Positions 23,193 through 28,733 of a stretch of DNA of 28,733 nucleotides are shown one piece after another. Made by a program: the position numbers and the translations under genes. The notes beneath the pieces were generated by a model. It made no database searches. It saw only the letters and a program-made list of their open reading frames with translations, and was not told where the DNA came from. The DNA is from CAMLHU01 sp031393795 (GTDB lineage Bacteria; Gemmatimonadota; Gemmatimonadetes; Gemmatimonadales; GWC2-71-9), in assembly GCA_031393795.1 (NCBI GenBank), contig JANMWE010000159.1, positions 1-28,733 of the forward strand, in the 5' to 3' direction. How positions within the stretch are numbered: position 1 is the stretch's first letter; every line of letters begins with the position of its first letter.

Positions 23193-24254
23193 TCAGTCGC
23201 TCGTCGGTGGGTTCGAAGGCGGAGTGTCGAGCCCGCCGAGGCCTCCTCCCTTGCCGCGCCGCCCGCGGCGCCGTCGCCGACGCGCAGGAGAATCCTCGGC
23301 CGTGTCGGCCGTCGCGGTGTCCACCTGGGGTTCGCTCGGGGCCGCGGCGCTGCGCTCCGGGATCGGCGGGGGGAGCCGCGTCTCCGGGATCGGGAGGCTC
23401 TGGCCGAGCAGCTCGACCTCTTCCTTCAGTTGGACGAGCGGGATGATGCGGGAGCCCTGCTGCTCCGACCGCAGGAATACCCGCTCACGGAAGATGTCGA
23501 CCGCGATGACCTTCTCGGCGCCGAGCGAGGTCGTGATCGTCTTCCCCTCCTTGGGGAAGCGCTTGCGGGCGGCGACGTAGAAGTCGTGTTCGTATTTGAG
23601 GCAGCAGAGGAGCCGGCCGCACCCGCCCGAGATCTGCTGCGGGTTGAGCGAGAGGTGCTGGTCCTTGGCGAGGGCGAGGCTCACCGGGTGGAGCTCGCCG
23701 AGCCACGACGTGCAGCAGTACTCGCGGCCGCAGCGCCCCACGCCGGAGAGCCGGGCCGCTTCATCGCGCACGCCGATCTGGCGCAGCTCGATGCGCGCGC
23801 GGAAATGGCCCGCGAGGTCGCGCACGAGGGTGCGGAAGTCGACGCGCTTCTCGGAAGTGAAGTAGATCGTGAGTTTGTGGCGATCCCACTGCCACTCGGT
23901 GTCGCTCACCTTCATCCCGAGATCGTGGCGCTTGACCCGCTCCATCACCGCGCGGCGGGCGTCCTCTTCCTGCTTGCGAAGTTCATTGTGCTGGCGGATC
24001 TCGTCCTGCGAGGCCCGCCGCACCACCTTCGGTTCCGCCTCGGCCTTGGGGGCCTCGTCGGTGCCGCAGCCGGACGCGCAGCCGCCGCCGCACTTCTTGG
24101 CGGCGGTCTCTCCCGTGCTCTGGACGCGGCCGAGGTCGAGGCCGCGATCGGCCTCCACGATGACCGGCTCCTCCATGCGGAGGGGGTCTTCGATGTCGAG
24201 CCAGCGATAGAACCCGCGGCGGTTTCCTTTGAAGCGGATCTCGACGAGCTGCAT
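23193..24254 (-). CDS. ricT: PSP1/RicT (YaaT)-family protein with an added Cys cluster
   Basis: 353 aa. The PSP1 core is clear: KRVDFRTLVRDLAGHFRARI, then ELRQIGVRDEAA, and Cys-rich GRCGREYCC (Cys175, 180, 181) and GGCGRLLCCLKYEHDF (Cys212, 217, 218). In Bacillus, RicT is part of the RicA-RicF-RicT Fe-S complex that assists RNase Y and phosphorelay signalling. Here an insert at 53-65 adds KKCGGGCASGCGT (Cys55, 59, 63), and the C-terminal tail is Arg-rich (ARRRRRRGRRGKGGG, about 323-337). ATG 24254 overlaps the accA stop (TGATG). No ricA or ricF is visible in the window. Confidence 0.88.
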   Translation of the reverse strand: MQLVEIRFKGNRRGFYRWLDIEDPLRMEEPVIVEADRGLDLGRVQSTGETAAKKCGGGCASGCGTDEAPKAEAEPKVVRRASQDEIRQHNELRKQEEDARRAVMERVKRHDLGMKVSDTEWQWDRHKLTIYFTSEKRVDFRTLVRDLAGHFRARIELRQIGVRDEAARLSGVGRCGREYCCTSWLGELHPVSLALAKDQHLSLNPQQISGGCGRLLCCLKYEHDFYVAARKRFPKEGKTITTSLGAEKVIAVDIFRERVFLRSEQQGSRIIPLVQLKEEVELLGQSLPIPETRLPPPIPERSAAAPSEPQVDTATADTAEDSPARRRRRRGRRGKGGGLGGLDTPPSNPPTSD

Positions 24255-25216
24255 CAGGCCTCGGTCACGACGCCCATCCCGGCGAATTTCTCGGCACGCC
24301 GGCGCACCAGCTTCTCGGGCTTCACCGACTTGAGGTCCTTCATCTGGCGGATCAACGTGGTGCGCAGGGTCTCGGCCATCCGCTCGGTGTCCTGGTGGGC
24401 GCCCCCTTCGGGCTCGGGGATGATCTCGTCCACCACGTTGAGGCGGATCAGGTCGTCCGGCGTGATCTTGAGGGCCGCCGCCGCGCGCTCGCGCTGGGAG
24501 GCGTCCTTCCACAGGATCGCGGCGCACCCCTCGGGGGAGATCACCGAGTAGACGCCGTTCTCGAGGATGAGCACGCGGTCGGCCACGCCGAGCGCCAGCG
24601 CGCCACCCGACCCCCCTTCGCCGATGACCACTGCGATGATCGGGGTGGGGAGGGAGCACATCTCGATGATGTTCCGCGCGATCGCCTCGGACTGCCCCCG
24701 CTCCTCGGCGCCGAGGCCCGGGTAGGCGCCTGGAGTGTCGATGAGGGTGATGATCGGCGCCTCGAACTTGGCGGCGAGCTTCATCAGGCGGAGCGCCTTG
24801 CGATACCCCTCGGGATGGGCCATCCCGAAGTTCCGGCGCAGGTTGTCCTTGGTGTCGCGCCCCTTCTGGTGGCCGATCACCATCACCGACTGGCCGTCGA
24901 GCCGCGCCCAGCCGCCGACGATGGCGGGATCGTCACGGTAGAGCCGGTCGCCGTGGAGCTCCACGAAATCGGTGAACACGAGCGACAGATAGTCCAGCGT
25001 GTAGGGGCGCTTCGGATGCCGGGCCACCAGCACCCGCTGCATCGGGGTGAGGCCCTTATACAGGTCCTTCCGGAGCGCCGTGAGGCGGGTCTCCAGCAGG
25101 CGCACTTCGTCGCCCACGTCGAGCCCGCGCTCCTCGCTGAGCTTCCGCAGGTCCTCGATCTGGCGATCGAGCTCCTGGAGCGGCTTCTCGAATTCCAGCG
25201 TGTAGGCTACGGCCAT
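24254..25216 (-). CDS. accA: acetyl-CoA carboxylase carboxyltransferase subunit alpha
   Basis: 320 aa. With AccD it transfers carboxyl from biotin to acetyl-CoA, giving malonyl-CoA for fatty acid synthesis. It has the family N-terminal coiled region (LEFEKPLQELDRQIEDLRKL), RHPKRPYTLDYLSLVFTDF, the core GMAHPEGYRKALRLM, TPGAYPGLGAEERGQSEAIA, and GEGGSGGALALGVAD with YSVISPEGCAAILWKD. The length matches E. coli AccA (319 aa). It lies 3 bp after dnaE in the same operon; dnaE-accA adjacency is also found in E. coli. Confidence 0.96.
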   Translation of the reverse strand: MAVAYTLEFEKPLQELDRQIEDLRKLSEERGLDVGDEVRLLETRLTALRKDLYKGLTPMQRVLVARHPKRPYTLDYLSLVFTDFVELHGDRLYRDDPAIVGGWARLDGQSVMVIGHQKGRDTKDNLRRNFGMAHPEGYRKALRLMKLAAKFEAPIITLIDTPGAYPGLGAEERGQSEAIARNIIEMCSLPTPIIAVVIGEGGSGGALALGVADRVLILENGVYSVISPEGCAAILWKDASQRERAAAALKITPDDLIRLNVVDEIIPEPEGGAHQDTERMAETLRTTLIRQMKDLKSVKPEKLVRRRAEKFAGMGVVTEA

Positions 25217-25219
25217 GGA

Positions 25220-28200
25220 TCACTCCGCCTTCACGTAATGGACCTCGCCGCGGTCGAGCACCCCGCGCAGGGCACGGATCAGTTCTTCGTCGGGGGCCAC
25301 CCGGATGCGCCTGGACCGCATCCGGGAGCGCTCCCCGTTGCCATCGGACCATTCAATATAGAGCGGCGCGGGCCCGGGGTGGGCCGCACAGAGCGCCACG
25401 GCGGCCTTGAGGGCCTCGGCCGGGGGGGCGCCCCCTGAATCCCAGCGCAGGGCCACTCCAACTTGTCCCCTCCCGCGGAGGACGTCGAGCCCCTCGGCCC
25501 CCTCGACGATGAAGGGGGCCCGCTCTTCACCCTGGTCCCGGGCGCTGTAGCCCCCCGAGAGGAGCATGGCGGCGTCCTCCCGGATGGTCTGATTGAGCCT
25601 GGACCAGGCATCGGGGAAGACGATCGCCTCGGCAGTGCCGTGAAAATCCTCGAGGATGAGCCGGGCGTATTCCTTCCCGGTCTTCTTGGAGACCTGGCGC
25701 TTGACCCCGGTGACCACCGCCGCGATCTGGACCGGGTGTTCGCTCCATTCGCCCAGCGTCGCCGTCGTCCGATTCCCGAAGAGTTCTGTCTCGATGCGCC
25801 AGCGCTCGAGCGGATGGCCCGAGATGAAGAAGCCGAGGACCTCCTTCTCCTTGATCAGGCGGTCGGCCTCGGTCCACGGCTTCACCTCGGGCAGCGCGCC
25901 GCCGCGCGGACGGTCTTCGACCGGCGCCTCGCCGAAGAGCGTGCCCTGGCCCGCTTCCCGTTCCTGCTGCGCCAGTTGCGCTTCGCCGAGGACGTTCTCC
26001 ACCGCCGCGGTCAGGGTGGCCCGATCGCCGAAACCGTCGCAGGACCCTGCGGCGATGAGACTTTCCACGACCCGCTTGTTGCAGAGCCGGAGGTCGATCA
26101 GGTCGACGAACTCCTGCAGGGTGCGGTAGGGGGCCTCGCGCCGGCCGGCGATGATGCTCGCGATCGCGCCCTCACCCACGTTCCGCACGGCGCCGAGGCC
26201 GAAGCGGATGCGGGTCTCGCCGACGACCGTGAACTTGAAGCCGGACTCGTTGACGTCGGGCGGGAGGACCTCGAGGCCGAGTTCGCGCGCTTCGCGGATG
26301 TACTGCACCACCTTGTCGGTGTCGCCGATCTCGGAGCTGAGGAGCGCGGCCATGAACTCGGCGGGGTGGTGCGCCTTGAGCCACGCGGTCTGGTAGCTCA
26401 GCACCGAGTAGGCCACCGAGTGCGACTTGTTGAAGCCGTAGCGGCCGAAGGTCTCGATCTGCGCGGCGAGCTCCTCGATGGTCCGCTTGGGATGGCCGGC
26501 CGCGACGCCGCGCTCGATGAACTTGCCCAGCTCCTGCTTGATCAGCTCCGCGTCCTTCTTGCCGACGGCCTTCCGGAGCACATCGGCCTCGGCGAGCGAG
26601 AAGCCGCCCATCACGTTGGCGATCCGCATCACCTGTTCCTGGTAGGTGATGACGCCGTAGGTCGGGGCGAGGACCTCCTCGAGGAGCGGGTGCGGGTAGG
26701 TGACCTTCTCCTGTCCGAGCTTGCGCTTGATGAAGACGAGGTGCATCCCGGCATCGAGCGGGCCGGGGCGGAGCAGGGCGTTGGAGGCGACCAGGTCGTC
26801 GAATCGGTCGCACTTCATCGCCCGGAGGGTCTCGGTGGCGAGCGCCGACTCGAACTGGAAGACGCCGGCTGTGCGGCCCGCGCGGAGCAGCTCATACACC
26901 TTGGGGTCGTCGAAGGTGAGCTGGTCCATCTGGAGCTCCGCACCGGACCGGTCCCGGACCATCCGCACGGTGTCGTGGATGACCGTGAGGGTCTTGAGGC
27001 CGAGGAGGTCCATCTTGAGCATCCCGACCTTTTCGAGCGCGATCATGTCGAGCTGACAGATGATCGAGTCGGCGCCGTCGGCCGAAGCACCCGCTCCCTT
27101 GGTGGGCTGGGTGCAGACGGGGACGTAGTCGGTGAGCGGGCCCGGGGCGATGACCACGCCGGCGGCGTGCACCGAGGCGTGGCGGCTGATCCCCTCGATG
27201 CGGCTGGCGAGCTGGAAGAGCCGGGCGTAGGTGGGGTCCTTCTTGATCAGTTCCCTGATCTCGGGGACCTTGGCCGCGGCCTCTTCGACCGTCATCGCGA
27301 ACGCCGGCCCGGACGGGACGAGCTTGGTGAGCTTGTCGGCGTCGGCGGGTGGGATCCGGAGGAGGCGCGCCACGTCCTTGAGGGCGGCCCGCGCCTTGAG
27401 CGTCCCGAAGGTGATGATCTGCCCGACCGACTCCTTGCCATACCGCTGGCGGACGTACTCGATCACCTCGCCGCGGCGCTCGAAGCAGAAGTCCACGTCG
27501 ATGTCGGGCATCGACACGCGCTCGGGATTCAGGAAGCGCTCGAAGAGGAGGTCGAACCGGAGCGGGTCGACGTCGGTGATCCACAGTGCATAGGCCACGA
27601 GAGAGCCCGCGGCCGAACCGCGGCCCGGGCCCACCGGGATCCCCCGGTCGCGCGCGGCCTGGATGAAATCCTGCACGATGAGGAAGTAGCCGGAATAGCC
27701 GGCCTTCTTGATGACGCCCAGCTCGTAGTCGAGCCGCTGCTGGACCTCCTTCGAGAACGGGTCCCCGTACCGGCGCTTCGCGCCGCTCAGCGCGAGGTGT
27801 TCCAGCAGCCCGTCCTCGGTGTCGAAGCCGGCGGGGCGGGGGAAGGCGGGGAGGTAGTACTTCTTCTCGAACGAGAACTCGCAGCCGTTGGCCACCGTCT
27901 GCGTGTTGGCCAGCGTCTCGAGGTGTTCGGGGAAGAGCGCCTTCATCTCCTTTTCGCTCTTCACGTAACTCTCGGTACCCGTGAAGCGGAATCGCTTGGG
28001 ATCGTCCAGCTCGCTCCCGGTCCCGATGGCGAGGAGCACGTCGTGCGCCTCGGCGTCTTCCCGCTTCAGGTAGTGCGCGTCGTTGGTGGCCACGACGCCC
28101 AGGCCGAGCTCCTGGCCAAGGCGGAGCATCCCCTCGGTGACGATCTCCTCTTCGCCGATGCCGTGCTTCTGGATCTCGAGCCAGAAGGCATCCTTGCCGA

Positions 28201-28699
28201 AGTTCTTGGCGAACCAGGCGGCGCTCGCCTTGGCCTTATCGTATTGTCCGGCGCGGAGGTAGAGCGCGACCTCGCCCGAGAGGCAGGCGGCGAGGCAGAC
28301 GATCCCTTCGGAGTACTGCGCGAGGACTTCCTTGTCGATCCGCGGCCGGCGGTAGAATCCCTCGGTGTATCCGATCGAGGAGAGCCGGATCAAGTTCTGG
28401 TACCCGACCTTGTTCTTGGCCAGGAGGACCAGGTGGCTGTACTGCGAAGGTGCGTCGGCCGGCTTCTGGCTGGAGCGCCGGTCACCGAAGGCGAGATAGG
28501 CCTCGAAGCCGAGGATAGGGCGGATCCCCTGCTTCTTCGCTTCTTCATAGAAGTTCCAGCAGGCGTGGAGGTTGCCGTGGTCGGTGACCGCGAGCGAGTC
28601 CATGCCGAGTTTCTTGACGTGCGCGACCAGCTCCCCGATGCGGTTGGCGCCATCGAGCAGGGAGAATTCGCTATGGGTGTGGAGATGGACGAATGACAT
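25220..28699 (-). CDS. dnaE: DNA polymerase III subunit alpha
   Basis: 1159-aa replicative polymerase. The N-terminal PHP domain has HLHTHSEF, VTDHGNLHA, GFEAYLA and NDAHYLKRED. The C-family polymerase active site is PDIDVDF (Asp399, 401, 403), with GKGR-type VGPGRGSAAGSLVAYAL just before it and KMDLLGLKTL further on as the third catalytic Asp region. A helix-hairpin-helix/beta-binding region follows, then an OB domain near the C-terminus (ARLILEDFHGTAEAIVFPDA). The length is standard for DnaE1. PHP metal ligands appear complete (His7, His9, Asp16, His41, Glu66, His89, Cys139, Asp207, His209). The ATG at 28699 has AAGG upstream; it is the first gene seen in the minus-strand operon. Confidence 0.96.
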   Translation of the reverse strand: MSFVHLHTHSEFSLLDGANRIGELVAHVKKLGMDSLAVTDHGNLHACWNFYEEAKKQGIRPILGFEAYLAFGDRRSSQKPADAPSQYSHLVLLAKNKVGYQNLIRLSSIGYTEGFYRRPRIDKEVLAQYSEGIVCLAACLSGEVALYLRAGQYDKAKASAAWFAKNFGKDAFWLEIQKHGIGEEEIVTEGMLRLGQELGLGVVATNDAHYLKREDAEAHDVLLAIGTGSELDDPKRFRFTGTESYVKSEKEMKALFPEHLETLANTQTVANGCEFSFEKKYYLPAFPRPAGFDTEDGLLEHLALSGAKRRYGDPFSKEVQQRLDYELGVIKKAGYSGYFLIVQDFIQAARDRGIPVGPGRGSAAGSLVAYALWITDVDPLRFDLLFERFLNPERVSMPDIDVDFCFERRGEVIEYVRQRYGKESVGQIITFGTLKARAALKDVARLLRIPPADADKLTKLVPSGPAFAMTVEEAAAKVPEIRELIKKDPTYARLFQLASRIEGISRHASVHAAGVVIAPGPLTDYVPVCTQPTKGAGASADGADSIICQLDMIALEKVGMLKMDLLGLKTLTVIHDTVRMVRDRSGAELQMDQLTFDDPKVYELLRAGRTAGVFQFESALATETLRAMKCDRFDDLVASNALLRPGPLDAGMHLVFIKRKLGQEKVTYPHPLLEEVLAPTYGVITYQEQVMRIANVMGGFSLAEADVLRKAVGKKDAELIKQELGKFIERGVAAGHPKRTIEELAAQIETFGRYGFNKSHSVAYSVLSYQTAWLKAHHPAEFMAALLSSEIGDTDKVVQYIREARELGLEVLPPDVNESGFKFTVVGETRIRFGLGAVRNVGEGAIASIIAGRREAPYRTLQEFVDLIDLRLCNKRVVESLIAAGSCDGFGDRATLTAAVENVLGEAQLAQQEREAGQGTLFGEAPVEDRPRGGALPEVKPWTEADRLIKEKEVLGFFISGHPLERWRIETELFGNRTTATLGEWSEHPVQIAAVVTGVKRQVSKKTGKEYARLILEDFHGTAEAIVFPDAWSRLNQTIREDAAMLLSGGYSARDQGEERAPFIVEGAEGLDVLRGRGQVGVALRWDSGGAPPAEALKAAVALCAAHPGPAPLYIEWSDGNGERSRMRSRRIRVAPDEELIRALRGVLDRGEVHYVKAE

Positions 28700-28733
28700 T
28701 CGACCTTCGGGCTCAGAGCGCTGAACCCGGGCG

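Noticed and set aside
23210..24540. Long open frame antisense to the ricT and accA genes
   Set aside because: It mirrors the codon bias of genuine minus-strand genes with clear families; the translation has no motif.
25463..28696. A 1077-codon open frame antisense to dnaE
   Set aside because: It is a GC-skew shadow of dnaE; its residues are Leu/Asp/Glu/Gly/Val-rich with no domain pattern.

Overview
The window is a high-GC chromosomal segment from a diderm (Gram-negative type) bacterium. It carries LPS Kdo transferase (WaaA), an Mla/MCE lipid-transport set, small outer-membrane beta-barrels and lipoproteins. The overall style fits Gemmatimonadota: very GC-rich coding DNA, a short F1 epsilon subunit as in the FCB group, an F1-only atpAGDC operon, and intergenic spacers made of degenerate 7-8 bp words. 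This assignment is an inference from gene content, not a measured phylogeny. No transposase, integrase, phage gene or CRISPR array was seen. Almost everything is housekeeping, and the unusual material lies in the spacers.

Layout. 1-850: five tRNA genes on the minus strand (Ala-GGC, Gly-GCC, initiator Met-CAU, Val-GAC, then after a terminator Arg-ACG), driven by a good promoter at 892-920. 960-1961: a sigma-70 factor transcribed the other way. 2124-4721: mlaE-mlaF-mlaD. 4809-6123: a Nudix hydrolase and an AraC-type regulator. 6426-10585: the F1 half of ATP synthase (atpA, atpG, atpD, atpC) behind a promoter that contains a perfect CRP-type palindrome. 10578-12326: two signal-peptide beta-barrel proteins and a Bor-like lipoprotein. 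12481-13788 (minus): waaA. 13892-18012: a tightly coupled serA-serB-(class V aminotransferase serving as serC)-CPBP protease operon, which would make the whole phosphorylated serine pathway. 18134-19428 (minus): a lipoprotein and a DsbA-like exported thiol oxidoreductase. 19470-20552: a soluble MprF-C-terminal-like acyltransferase. 20589-28699 (minus): dnaE-accA-ricT-metG, then an M23 peptidase behind its own regulatory spacer.

Most notable signals. (1) At least six spacers hold arrays of 7- or 8-bp degenerate tandem words, most arranged as the two arms of a large hairpin. The word differs from locus to locus but the 7/8-bp period recurs. (2) Two spacers carry a second kind of element, about 80 bp, a shared dispersed palindrome that doubles as a terminator. 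(3) The atp promoter overlaps TTGTGA-N6-TCACAA. (4) Epsilon lacks its regulatory C-terminal domain while beta keeps DELSEED. (5) DnaE keeps a complete PHP metal-ligand set, suggesting built-in proofreading. (6) The RicT/PSP1 protein has an added CX3CX3C cluster and an Arg-rich tail. (7) Several genes look leaderless.
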